A DNA stretch of 64,000 bases from Nostoc sp. TCL240-02. GTDB taxonomy: Bacteria; Cyanobacteriota; Cyanobacteriia; Cyanobacteriales; Nostocaceae. Under the pieces are notes generated by a model. The model was not told the origin of the DNA. It made no database searches and saw nothing but the letters and a program-made list of their open reading frames with translations. Below, in pieces: positions 44,247 to 53,748 of the stretch; position 1 is the first letter of the stretch; each line of letters starts with the position of its first letter. The translations under genes and the position numbers were made by a program. The stretch covers positions 6,009,001 to 6,073,000 of the forward strand of contig NZ_CP040094.1 of NCBI RefSeq assembly GCF_013343235.1, written 5' to 3'.

Positions 44247-47078
44247 TTGTTTAACAAAATATCATATCTTCAATACTTTCTTTCTCTTCCCGTTAAACCG
44301 TCTCTGCAAACCGTTCTGATTATTCCCTTTATTCTGCAAATCTTAGCAGTGGTAAGTTTAACAGGTTACCTCTCATTCAAAAATGGGCAAAAAGCAGTAA
44401 ATAATATTGCCACACGGCTACTAAGTGAAATTAGCCAGCGTGTTCAGCAGAATCTGCATACTTTTCTTGAAACTACCCAGCAAATTAATCATAATAATGC
44501 TAATTCTATTAAACTTGCTCAATTAAATATACAAGATTATTCTATCTTAGAAAACTACTTTTTTGAACAATTAAAACTATTTAATCAAGTAAGTCTAATT
44601 GGGTTTGCAAATAAAAATAAAGAGTTTATTTCAGCAGAAATCTTTCCTGATGGCTCTTTGACAATCAGAGCATCTAGTAAATCGACTAAGTATAATTTAC
44701 GGACTTATACTACTAATAAAGAAGGCACACGCACGGGAATAAAGGATTTTGGCAAACCTTATGATACTCAAAGACGTGACTGGTATAACAAAGCGATAGT
44801 AGAAGAAAGACCAATTTGGAGTGAAATTTATCCTCATAATTCTGGCATTGCCTTGTACATCGCTGCTAGTCAACCTGCTTACGATAAACAGGGAAATTTG
44901 CAAGGTGTATTACTCTCAAATTTAAACTTATCCAAAATTGGCACTTTTCTGAACAAGTTAAAAATTGGTAAAACAGGAATAAGTTTTATTATCGAGCGTC
45001 AGTCTGGAAGATTGGTAGCAACCTCAACTAATGAAAAGCCTTTCCGCTCAAATAATTTAGAATTACAATTAGCAGAAAATAGAATTAAGCCATTTTTTGC
45101 TATAGATAGTAAGGATATAAAAACACAATTTGCTGCTAAATGTTTAAAAACACAATTTCATGAGTTTAACTCAGTTAATAGTTCGAAGCAATTAGATTTT
45201 GCGATACATGGTAAGCGGCAGTTTATTCAAGTTTTACCCTTCCAAGATAATCGGGGACTTGACTGGTTAATTGTGGTAGTTGTCCCAGAAGATGACTTCA
45301 TGGAAGAAATTAATGCTAATACCCGCACCACTATTGTGCTGTGTATTATTGCTTTGATCGTTGCTGTAGCTGTCGGTGTTTTAATTTTATGATGGATTAC
45401 TCAACCAATTGTAGCTTTAAAAAAATCAGCTTTAGCGCTTGCTCAAGGAGAATGGGAAAAAAGAATAGAAATAGAGCGTTCCGATGAATTGGGGGACTTA
45501 GCCAAGTCATTTAATAGTATGGCAGATCAACTCCAAGAAAAATTTTCGGAAATGCAGGATTTAAACAAAGCTTTATTGCAAAGTGAAACCCGCCTGAAAC
45601 AATTTCTTGAAGCTATACCTGTGAGTGTTTCGATAGATGATAGTAGTGGGCAACTCTACTATACTAATCGAGCTTCACAACAGTTAGTCAACGTAGAATT
45701 ATTACCATCTATCGAATACGGAAAAATAGCAGAATATTATCAAATTTATCTAGCTGGAACTGACCAGTTATGCCCTGCTGATGAACTGCCAATTGTATAT
45801 TCTTTAGCTGGTAAAACTGTCCATGTTGATAATCTTGAGTTTCGCCACCCAAATAAAACTATCCCTGTAGAAGTTTTAAGTACCCCAATTTTTGATGAAT
45901 CAGGGAAAGTAATATATGCGCTCACCGTTTGTATTGATATTACCGAACGCAAAAAAGCAGAGAAGATTCTAGCTGATTATAATTCGATTTTAGAACAACA
46001 GGTTACTGAACGTACTCTAGAACTACAACGAGAAATAGCTGAACGCAAGCAGGCAGAAATAGCGCTTCTAGAAAGCGAGACGCGATTTCGGCTATTAGCA
46101 GAGGCAACATTTGAAGCGATCGCTATTACCGAGCAAGGCATACTTTTAGACACTAATCAAACCTGTGCTGAGATGTTTGGTTATGAATTTTCTGAGTTGC
46201 TTGGTATGCGTGTCATGAATTTTACTGCTCCTGAATACCGGGAACAGGTGATGCAGAAGATTCGCTCAGGAGATGAAGGAATTTATGAAACCGTTTGTCT
46301 GCGTAAGGATGGAAGCACATTTCCGGCTGAGATCAGAGCCAGAGTCATGTCATATCGTGGGCGTACCATCAGGATGGCTGCAATACAGGATATTACTAGT
46401 CGTAAACAGGCTGAAGAAGCAACCGTATTGGCAGAACGTAACCGCTTGGCACAGGAAATTCACGATACTTTAGCACAAGCCTTCACCGTTGTTATTGTCC
46501 ACTTAGACACCGCCTCACGAAAACTGACAACAGATATAGAAGTAGCACAGAAATTAATCAAAGCAGGGCGAGACTTAGCTCATTCTGGGCTAACTGAAGC
46601 ACGCCGTTCGATCAAAGCAATGCGATCGCAATTATTGGAGGACGGCGACATTTTTAATGCTCTTAATCGCTTCGCTACACAGATGTTTTCCCCTACCAAT
46701 ACACATATTGTCTGCCAATTAATAGGCGAGATATACCCCTTGTCTCCAGATGTTGAAAATAACCTACTCCGCATTGGACAAGAAGCATTAACCAATGCCT
46801 TCAAATATGCCCAAGCTGGAGAAATCCAAATTGAACTGGCATATCAAGAAAGCCAGTGCAGCTTGCGAATCAAAGATGATGGACGAGGGTTTGACATCGC
46901 CAGTGTATCTGTTATCAATAACTTTGGGCTTTTAGTCATGAGCGAACGGGCTGAACGCATCGGGGCAAAACTAACAATTCAGAGTTCGCCAGGACAGGGA
47001 ACAGAAGTTATTGTATTGGTCAACGGGAGGAGACATGAAGAAATAGCACGCAAGCAGGGGGAGATTAATGATTTATAG
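44247..47078 (+). pseudogene. Large sensor histidine kinase split by one in-frame TGA in the HAMP region
   Basis: One frame of 943 sense-plus-stop codons. Residues 1-380: a signal/TM helix (SLQTVLIIPFILQILAVVSL), an extracellular dCACHE-type domain (FGKPYDTQRRDWYNKAIVEE, IALYIAASQPAYDKQGN) and a second TM helix (TTIVLCIIALIVAVAVGVLI). TGA at 45390-45392 follows LIL, and the frame resumes at once with WITQPIVALKKSALALAQGE, the start of a HAMP domain. PAS domains, a HisKA_3 motif (AERNRLAQEIHDTLAQAFTV) and HATPase (IKDDGRGFDIAS) follow. In homologues an Arg often sits at the lost codon, so CGA to TGA is likely. TTG 44247, preceded by AAAGGA, is the assumed start. Reinitiation at TTG 45489 could give a soluble PAS-kinase fragment. 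Confidence 0.8.
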
Positions 47079-47162
47079 CCAAGCTGATAGATTTATTCGC
47101 TAAACCAGATAAAAATTAGTGTAATTTGCGTAAAATTCTCGTTTTTTGTGGATATCTATTTA

Positions 47163-47302
47163 GGGCGTTGCATAAATGCCTGATGAATTAAGATTTTTAG
47201 CCAAGGGTAAACCTAGATTCTTTGAGCTTTTGCGCCTACCCTGCGGGAACGCCTGACAGCGAATGGACGAAACAAAATTCATCTCACTAATTAGCAACGC
47301 CC
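47163..47302. mobile_element. 140-base MITE-like element with TATTTA target duplication
   Basis: GGGCGTTGC at the left end (47163-47171) and GCAACGCCC at the right (47294-47302) are perfect inverted repeats, and a second matching block GATGAATT lies ten bases further in from each end, so the terminal repeats extend to about 27 imperfect bases. TATTTA flanks both sides (47157-47162, 47303-47308). No open frame fills it. GGGCGTTGC-type ends are, as I recall, used by IS5-like elements in Nostocales, so a transposase elsewhere in the genome could mobilise it. A dispersed repeat (CTTCGCTTGTCTAGGACACG) lies at 47352. Confidence 0.7.
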
Positions 47303-47437
47303 TATTTAGTTGCATTTGACAGCAAATTCAATCCAAGTCTGAGTTTTAGATGCTTCGCTTGTCTAGGACACGCTCCGCGAACGCAATCATTTAACTTAGC
47401 TACAAATGCTGCCTCACAACACCGAGAGTAAACGATC

Positions 47438-48067
47438 ATGAGTCAATCCAATGTTATTCGCATCCTGATTGCTGACGATCATCCCATCTTGGGACAAGCT
47501 TTAACAATGTTTCTTCAATGTGAGCCAGACATGACTGTAATCGGCCATGCTGGCGACGGGCGAGAAGCGCTAGAACTTTTCCGCCAACATCAACCCGATG
47601 TAGCGCTGATGGATTTGCGAATGCCGAAGATGGAAGGTGCTGATGCGATCGCAGCCATCTGTACTAAGTTTAAACACGCCCGAATCGTTGTGTTGACTAC
47701 CTTTGATGGTGATGAAGATATCTATCGGGGATTACGGGCGGGTGCAAAGGGCTATCTCCTCAAGGGCGCTGAACCGAACGAACTTTTAGATGCGATTCGC
47801 ACTGTTCATCAAGGACAAAGGTATATTCCGCCCACTATAGCAGCCAAGCTAGCCGAGCGGATGGGTAGTGAGGAATTGAGCGATCGCGAGTTAGAAGTGC
47901 TGCGTTTGATAGCAAAGGGCAAGAATAACCACCAGATTAGCAATGTCCTTAATATTGCTGAGAGTACCGTCAGATTTCATACCAATAATATTTTCGGCAA
48001 GTTGAACGTTAGCGATCGGACTCAAGCCCTAGTCACCGCGCTGAATCGGGGTATTGTCAGGTTGTAG
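47438..48067 (+). CDS. NarL-family response regulator, probable partner of the split kinase
   Basis: A 209-residue regulator with a receiver (ILIADDHPILGQALTMFLQC with the acidic pair, VALMDLRMPKMEGADAI with the phospho-acceptor Asp, VVLTTFDGDED, YLLKGAEPNE with the Lys) and a LuxR-type DNA-binding domain (LSDRELEVLRLIAKGKNNHQ, STVRFHTNNIFGKL). It lies 359 bases after the kinase gene, in the same direction, with the MITE-like element between them. If the kinase is dead this regulator has lost its cognate partner or is driven by another kinase. A decayed copy of part of such a gene is at 56590. Confidence 0.92.
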   Translation: MSQSNVIRILIADDHPILGQALTMFLQCEPDMTVIGHAGDGREALELFRQHQPDVALMDLRMPKMEGADAIAAICTKFKHARIVVLTTFDGDEDIYRGLRAGAKGYLLKGAEPNELLDAIRTVHQGQRYIPPTIAAKLAERMGSEELSDRELEVLRLIAKGKNNHQISNVLNIAESTVRFHTNNIFGKLNVSDRTQALVTALNRGIVRL

Positions 48068-48230
48068 TTCACCTCACATTTTGATAGGTTTAAAACCCAA
48101 CATTTCGCTAGGGACAAATTTGAGCTAGTTTTCTATGCTCAGAATATTAACTTAGTAAGCATAATTGCTAAATTACTGCAACTATTCTAGGTAATAACTA
48201 TCGCACTTCAATATTTAAAGGAAAAAAAGA

Positions 48231-49343
48231 ATGAAATCTGTGAAAGTTTATGCTTTGATTACTGGGTTATCAATAGCGACAGTTAGCGTGCCTCAAGTTA
48301 AAGCTTTAGTATCAACTGACTTTTTAAATCAAAAAAATCAGATTTCCTCAAATACTTTACAAAAAGAAGCTCAAGCAAAATCGCACCTATTAAGCAGTGT
48401 TAGTAACAAGCCATCTTCATCTAATTTAATAGCTGAAGCTGTACCTCAGAATAGCAAGCTACAGTTTGTCCAAGATACCCAATCTGATGCTAAACCTGAA
48501 GTAATAAAAGAACAAAAAGGGAAGCTAATAATTATCAATAATACCCCTTTTATTGCATTGGTGCAATTGTATCAACCTAACGCAAGTAAGCCAAATAATT
48601 ATGCAAATATTCCACCCTGTAGCGCAAGAGTACTTTACGACACTTATAGTAACAAGTGGGGAGTCAGTTTAAATGCTCAGGAAAAGAAAACGGTCTATGA
48701 TGTTTCTTTTTATGACAAGAGCAGGAATACTTTTGGAGTTATAACATCTAAGCTGAATCAGGGTCCAGAGACAAAGTGGACTTGCGATTATAAACCCGTA
48801 GCATTAGGTGTTGGTGAAGAACCATACTTGTCACAAATCAAAAAAGATGATGAAAAACTTGCTCAACTTGTCCCAGACTTAAAAATATCGGCGAATGCAG
48901 GGGATCTGCCCGCTGACATTTCAGATATTCTTACCAAAATGTCCAATACTCAGTTGGATATGATAATGGGAATGACTGGGCTGCGTTCTGAATACATACC
49001 ACAAGTTAGAGATTATGTAGAAAAACATCCTACTGGGAACACGCTAGATAGGAATGTAATTAATGCTGCCATAAAGGAATACAGTAACAGTCGAAAGGTG
49101 ATAGACGAGAAGCAATACGGAGAGATGGTTGAAGCTTCTCAGATCATCAATAAAAATAAAAACAACATATATAGTCCTCAATTACCTAAACCTAAAGGCA
49201 CAACGCGTGTAGCGAGTTTGACACCAGAGTTAGCAACAATGTTTAATGATCTTCCTCTAGAGAAAGCTAATAAGGCTTCGAAGTATGTGAGCGAAGTAGC
49301 AGAAGGTCTAGGGAAAATAGTCAAAAATCTTCATTCACTTTAG
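48231..49343 (+). CDS. Secreted hypothetical protein
   Basis: A 370-residue product with a short signal peptide (MKSVKVYALITGLSIATVSV, cut near VKA). Residues 97-200 (KLIIINNTPFIALVQLYQPN, NIPPCSARVLYDTYSNKWGV) suggest a beta-rich domain with two Cys (KWTCDYK is the second). The C-terminal half is helical (DISDILTKMSNTQLDMIMGM, YIPQVRDYVEKHP). Family not recognised. AAAGGAAAAAAAG precedes the ATG. It lies upstream of, and in the same direction as, the amyloid-motif module (about 200 bases); any functional link is unproven. Confidence 0.7.
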   Translation: MKSVKVYALITGLSIATVSVPQVKALVSTDFLNQKNQISSNTLQKEAQAKSHLLSSVSNKPSSSNLIAEAVPQNSKLQFVQDTQSDAKPEVIKEQKGKLIIINNTPFIALVQLYQPNASKPNNYANIPPCSARVLYDTYSNKWGVSLNAQEKKTVYDVSFYDKSRNTFGVITSKLNQGPETKWTCDYKPVALGVGEEPYLSQIKKDDEKLAQLVPDLKISANAGDLPADISDILTKMSNTQLDMIMGMTGLRSEYIPQVRDYVEKHPTGNTLDRNVINAAIKEYSNSRKVIDEKQYGEMVEASQIINKNKNNIYSPQLPKPKGTTRVASLTPELATMFNDLPLEKANKASKYVSEVAEGLGKIVKNLHSL

Positions 49344-49392
49344 GTTCTAAATTTTAATAGACTCTCACAAGGTAAGTTGTGAAAGTCATGCC

Positions 49393-49521
49393 GTGATTGT
49401 TTGCGATGGCTCTCCAGTCAAGCTTCAGTTAAGCGATCGTAAAATCAACAAGCCAAAAGTATTCATTCAAAACGTACCTTCTCATCAACAGCAAATTTAC
49501 AGTAAGAAATTCATTCTCTAA
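49393..49521 (+). other. Possible small open frame or gene remnant
   Basis: From GTG 49393 the frame reads VIVCDGSPVKLQLSDRKINK, then PKVFIQNVPSHQQQIYSKKF and ends at TAA 49519. The residue mix is protein-like and the frame is open back to 49351, but there is no clear start or family. It may be the end of a decayed gene lost upstream of the effector gene. Confidence 0.3.
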
Positions 49522-49540
49522 ATCTCAGAAGTTAAAAATC

Positions 49541-49927
49541 ATGGACCCAATTACACTCATTTTCACTGCTTTGGTTGCTGGGGCTACTGCTGCTGCTAAA
49601 GATACAGCAGGAACAGCTGTTAAGGATGCCTATGAGGCTTTAAAGACGTTGATTAAGAACCAGTTTGCAGGTGATCCCTTTGCCCAAGGAATGATCGATG
49701 CAAAACCAGAAGAAATTAAGCAAGTAGAAGGTTCTTTAAAAGACAAAATTACCAAAGCTGGTGTTGATAAAAATGATGACGTTTTAAAAAAAGCGGAGGA
49801 AATTAGGGAAATTCTGAAAAAAGAAGATCCTGAAGGAGCTTCAACTGGTAAATATGATTTTCGAGGAGCTAAGGGAGTTCAAGTTGCTGGGGATAGTAGC
49901 ACACAAACACAAACTAATACCTTCTAA
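49541..49927 (+). CDS. Candidate Bell-type effector with C-terminal RHIM-like amyloid motif
   Basis: A 128-residue protein. Residues 2-42 (ITLIFTALVAGATAAAKDTA, then VKDAYEALKTLIKNQF) form a hydrophobic then amphipathic helical start, as I recall for the 'Bell' domains proposed as bacterial analogues of fungal HeLo pore-forming domains. A charged middle (45-100) follows. The last 20 residues, GAKGVQVAGDSSTQTQTNTF, preceded by YDFR, form a motif (GxQVxG...Q...F) like the RHIM-related bacterial amyloid signalling sequences. The next gene starts with the same motif. I infer that it is a membrane-attacking executioner switched on by amyloid templating from the NLR-like neighbour. This is by analogy; no enzyme motif is present. 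Confidence 0.75.
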   Translation: MDPITLIFTALVAGATAAAKDTAGTAVKDAYEALKTLIKNQFAGDPFAQGMIDAKPEEIKQVEGSLKDKITKAGVDKNDDVLKKAEEIREILKKEDPEGASTGKYDFRGAKGVQVAGDSSTQTQTNTF

Positions 49928-49945
49928 TACGTTTAATTAATATCA

Positions 49946-50069
49946 ATTAAACCTCGTCTACCTTGCTAACCCTAGTTTTATAACAAGACTTTGAAATTGC
50001 TTCCTTACGTCGCAATGACACGTCTGAAATAATTAGAAACTTAATGTTTCAACATTGACGAGGTTTAAT
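49946..50069. promoter_or_regulatory. 13-base inverted repeat spanning the effector-sensor gap
   Basis: ATTAAACCTCGTC (49946-49958) is the exact reverse complement of GACGAGGTTTAAT (50057-50069). The right arm contains GAGG (50060-50063), the only good ribosome binding site for the TTG at 50071, and abuts that start. In RNA the two arms could pair and hide the site, giving translational control or coupling. It may instead be the trace of a small inserted element. Confidence 0.55.
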
Positions 50070-50070
50070 A

Positions 50071-53000
50071 TTGAATATTTTTGATCATTACTTTGACTTT
50101 AGAGAAGTAACTTCACTCATGAATAATTATGATGATAGCGATAAGATAATGGACTTAAGAGGTGGAAAGGGAGTACAAGTTGGTAATTATAGCAAACAAA
50201 TAAACATATTTTATGGTGATGATCCTGAAGAAGAAAAAGTCTCTGAAACTGTCGATGAAAATTCCCCTTATCTAGGGTTAGAGTCATTTACTACTAATGA
50301 CTCTAATCGATTCTATGGTAGAAAAAAGCTCATAATTGATTTATTGAAATACTTAGAGAAGAATAATTTAATTTTCCTCCTGGGTGCGTCAGGAAGTGGT
50401 AAATCTTCCTTGGTAAAAGCAGGAATTATTCCTAAATTTTCTCACAAGAATAAACTATTTGCTGAATTGAGTTTTGTTCCTGGAGATGCTCCTTTTGACG
50501 CTTTTTTTGATGAATTACAAATATCTCTTCCTAAACAATTAAAATCATACAATAAATCTGAAATAAAAAAACTTATTAAAACTGTTGACAACCTCCAGCT
50601 AAATTTATCTAGTATTATTGAACAATTAAGATATGGCAAAAGTGATTCCTGGATAATTTTTATTGATCAATTTGAAGAAATTTTTAGCCAAACGACTGAT
50701 GAAAATGAGCGGATACTTTTTATTGAAAACTTAAATTATTTAATTAATTTACAGTCAGAAGGGAAAGATAATTCTCTTAAAATTATTTTGGCAATGCGGA
50801 CAGACTTTTTTGATCATCTCACTCCTTTTCCAGAGTTTCAAAAGGCAATCGAAGGTAATATCCGTTTTATAACAGAAATGACAGATAGAGAATTGAAGTT
50901 AGCCATAAGAAATCCAGCTGCGACTCATGGAGTAAATATTGATGAGGAATTGATTGAAGAAATTATTAATGATTTTCGGGGTAAATCTAGGTCTTTGCCT
51001 CTGTTGCAATATACGCTTGGTTTGTTGTGGCAAGAGGATGATTTATCGGATAGATTACTCAATCAAGAAACCTATAAAAATTTAGGGCGTGTTGGGGGTG
51101 CGCTACAACAGCGAGCGGAGGAAATCTACCAACAGTTTGAATCTCAAGGACGGGAGAAAGCAGTTGAAGATATTTTTATTAAGTTAGTCACCATTACGGG
51201 GGATGGAAAGAGAGTTAGTAAACGAGAAAATAAGTCTATATTTATCAGTGAAGATGAAGATTTAGCAACAATTCTTAATGAGCTAATTAATGACCATCGT
51301 TTATTAATTAGTGGTCGTCAAGAAGATACGGTAGAAATTGCTCATGAAGCTTTAATTAATTCCTGGTCACGTTTGCAGGATTGGATCACTAAACATGAAG
51401 AACAGATTATTTTAGAAAGACAATTGAAAGAATCTGCAACCATTTGGCAAAAAATTAAAACCGATCAGAAAAAAGCAGTTAGTGAATTATGGCGTGGTTT
51501 TAAACTAGAAAGAGTTTTACAATTACGACAAGAAAATGTTTTTGCAGAATTAGAACCCTATATTAATGAGTTTATCAAAGCTAGTATTGATGATGAACAA
51601 GAAAGCCAAGACCATGAAAAGCATCTCACGCAAGATAATTTAGAAAAGGAAATTTCTGCTGCACTTGCTAACTCACGAAACAATTCAAGGAATAATAATA
51701 ATCTGGAGGCACTAACTAAACTAATAGAAGCAGGAGAACTGCTGCAAAAATCACCCAATACTAAAATTCGCGCAGATGTAAGATTGCATTTTCTAGTAAC
51801 TTTTGGGCAAATCTTTGACGAAATTGCGGAAAAGAATAGTTTTCAGGGACATAGAGATTGTATATCAGGGGTAAGCTTCAGTCCAGATGGCCAAACAATC
51901 GCTTCTTCTAGTGATGATAAAACTGTCAAGCTCTGGAGCTTTGATGGGAATTGGTTGCAAACTTTAGAGGGACATGAAGATGAGGTGATGGATGTCAGTT
52001 TCAGCCTCGATGGCAAAATGCTTGCCTCTGCAAGTCGGGATAAAACCATTAAACTTTGGAAAAAATCTACAGACGCTAAAACCCAGTGGATACTATATAA
52101 GACTCTAGAAGGCCATAGTCATCGGGTGATTGGTGTTAGCTTCAGCCCAGACAGTCAAATTATTGCTTCTGCCAGTCAAGATAAAACCGTCAGGCTTTGG
52201 AACCAAAATGGAGACCTGTTAAATATTCTTAGTGGTCATGAAGATGGTGTGATCAATGTGGCGTTTAGTCCAAATGGTAAGCTGATTGCTTCTGCTAGTA
52301 AAGACCACACTATAAAACTTTGGGACTTAGTAGAAAAAAAAGAGATAAAAGGCATTCCTGAAGAGCATTCTAAGGAAGTTTCAGCAGTAAGTTTTGGAAG
52401 TGATAGTAAAACTTTGATTTCATCTGGATGGGATGAATATATCAGGTTTTGGAAGATTGATGGAAATGTTACATCAATGAAAAATAAGAAAAAACATATA
52501 GCAAAATTTAATTATGTTACCTTCAGCCCAGATGGTGAAACAATCGCAGCAGCCAGCGAAGATGGTCTGATTACTCTTTGGGACAAAAATGGTAGTTCTA
52601 AAAGACTTTTTAAGGGACATAGAGATAGTGTCACAAAAGTCAGTTTTAGTTCTGATAGCAAAATTCTTGTCTCTGGTAGTGTTGATAAAACTATAAAATT
52701 TTGGGATTGTACTCGGAAATTTGATGGACATTCTAGTGAAATTTCAAAGATTGATTTCAGTTTTGATGGTGAGACGATTGCTACAGCCAGTCAAGATGGA
52801 ACTATCAAAGTTTGGCATCGTAATGGTGAACTATTAAGTAGCTTTAAATGTCATGATGACAGGGTTTTTGATATTGATATTAAATTCAATCCAAAACGAG
52901 AAACTATTGCTACAACTAGTCAGAATGAAGTTAAAATTTGGAATTTTGAAGGCAACCAGATATATCACTTTTCAAAACATGAAAGTGATGTTCAGAGTAT

Positions 53001-53664
53001 AAGTTTTAATCCACAAGGGACAGAGATTGCAGTAGTCTATCTTGATGGAACGGTAATACTTTGGAATATTGATGATGAGAGTAGGATTTTAGCAAAGCAT
53101 AATGAACAAGTCAATATGGTCACTTTCAGCCCTGAAGGCAGAATGATTATTACAGCTAGTGCTGACAAGACTGTAAAACTGTGGGATCTTAACGGTGATT
53201 TACTCGCCCATAGAGAGTATCAAAGTGCTGCTTATTATGTAGGTTTTAGTCATAATGGCGGGATAATTAGCACAGCTAGTATGACAGAAAATAAAGCTCA
53301 CCAAATTGAACTTTGGAATCCTAATAATAACTATCAGCAAATACTTAAAGGAAATTCTGACAAGCTTGTGATGAGTATCGGTTTTATTCCTGATAGTGAT
53401 ATTGTTGCTGCAATTAGCATGGATCAAACCATCAGACTCTGGAATACTGCTGATGGGAGTTTGCTACAGACTATTGAAGGAAATGATAATTTTTCTATTA
53501 GTGCTGCTTTTATATATTGTAGTTTAGAGAAAGATAAAAGTGCGATCGCCGTAGCTAATTCTGAGCAAAGAATCAGTTTATGGAGCTTAAGCCTAGAAGA
53601 ATTATTAAGTAATAGCAAAAAACAGATTCATGATTATACAAATCGCTTAACCCATCCTACTTAA
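50071..53664 (+). CDS. NLR-like STAND ATPase: RHIM-like motif, NTPase, 14 WD40 repeats
   Basis: A 1197-residue sensor-type protein. Order: N-terminal amyloid-like motif DLRGGKGVQVGNYSKQINIF (residues 28-47), then GLESFTTNDSNRFYGRKKL and a P-loop, FLLGASGSGKSSLVKAG (Lys111, Ser112), Walker B FIDQFEE (199-203), a sensor-like AMRTDFF, and a STAND-type helical region (LPLLQYTLGLLWQEDD, VEIAHEALINSW). A coiled or charged linker leads to WD40 repeats from about residue 590 to the end; I count 14, enough for two seven-bladed propellers. TTG 50071 follows GAGG by seven bases; ATG 50119 is an alternative that also keeps the motif. By analogy it oligomerises on sensing a ligand and seeds the adjacent effector. 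The AT-rich composition suggests transfer. Confidence 0.88.
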   Translation: MNIFDHYFDFREVTSLMNNYDDSDKIMDLRGGKGVQVGNYSKQINIFYGDDPEEEKVSETVDENSPYLGLESFTTNDSNRFYGRKKLIIDLLKYLEKNNLIFLLGASGSGKSSLVKAGIIPKFSHKNKLFAELSFVPGDAPFDAFFDELQISLPKQLKSYNKSEIKKLIKTVDNLQLNLSSIIEQLRYGKSDSWIIFIDQFEEIFSQTTDENERILFIENLNYLINLQSEGKDNSLKIILAMRTDFFDHLTPFPEFQKAIEGNIRFITEMTDRELKLAIRNPAATHGVNIDEELIEEIINDFRGKSRSLPLLQYTLGLLWQEDDLSDRLLNQETYKNLGRVGGALQQRAEEIYQQFESQGREKAVEDIFIKLVTITGDGKRVSKRENKSIFISEDEDLATILNELINDHRLLISGRQEDTVEIAHEALINSWSRLQDWITKHEEQIILERQLKESATIWQKIKTDQKKAVSELWRGFKLERVLQLRQENVFAELEPYINEFIKASIDDEQESQDHEKHLTQDNLEKEISAALANSRNNSRNNNNLEALTKLIEAGELLQKSPNTKIRADVRLHFLVTFGQIFDEIAEKNSFQGHRDCISGVSFSPDGQTIASSSDDKTVKLWSFDGNWLQTLEGHEDEVMDVSFSLDGKMLASASRDKTIKLWKKSTDAKTQWILYKTLEGHSHRVIGVSFSPDSQIIASASQDKTVRLWNQNGDLLNILSGHEDGVINVAFSPNGKLIASASKDHTIKLWDLVEKKEIKGIPEEHSKEVSAVSFGSDSKTLISSGWDEYIRFWKIDGNVTSMKNKKKHIAKFNYVTFSPDGETIAAASEDGLITLWDKNGSSKRLFKGHRDSVTKVSFSSDSKILVSGSVDKTIKFWDCTRKFDGHSSEISKIDFSFDGETIATASQDGTIKVWHRNGELLSSFKCHDDRVFDIDIKFNPKRETIATTSQNEVKIWNFEGNQIYHFSKHESDVQSISFNPQGTEIAVVYLDGTVILWNIDDESRILAKHNEQVNMVTFSPEGRMIITASADKTVKLWDLNGDLLAHREYQSAAYYVGFSHNGGIISTASMTENKAHQIELWNPNNNYQQILKGNSDKLVMSIGFIPDSDIVAAISMDQTIRLWNTADGSLLQTIEGNDNFSISAAFIYCSLEKDKSAIAVANSEQRISLWSLSLEELLSNSKKQIHDYTNRLTHPT

Positions 53665-53748
53665 CTGACAGTGCTTCACTAGAGGCGATCGCACTTCTCA
53701 TGACAGGGTTAAAGCAGGCGATGTTTACGATGGGCTATACACCTACAC

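Noticed and set aside
47163..47302. Small RNA gene between kinase and regulator
   Set aside because: The inverted ends and flanking TATTTA duplication fit a MITE-like insertion better than an RNA gene.
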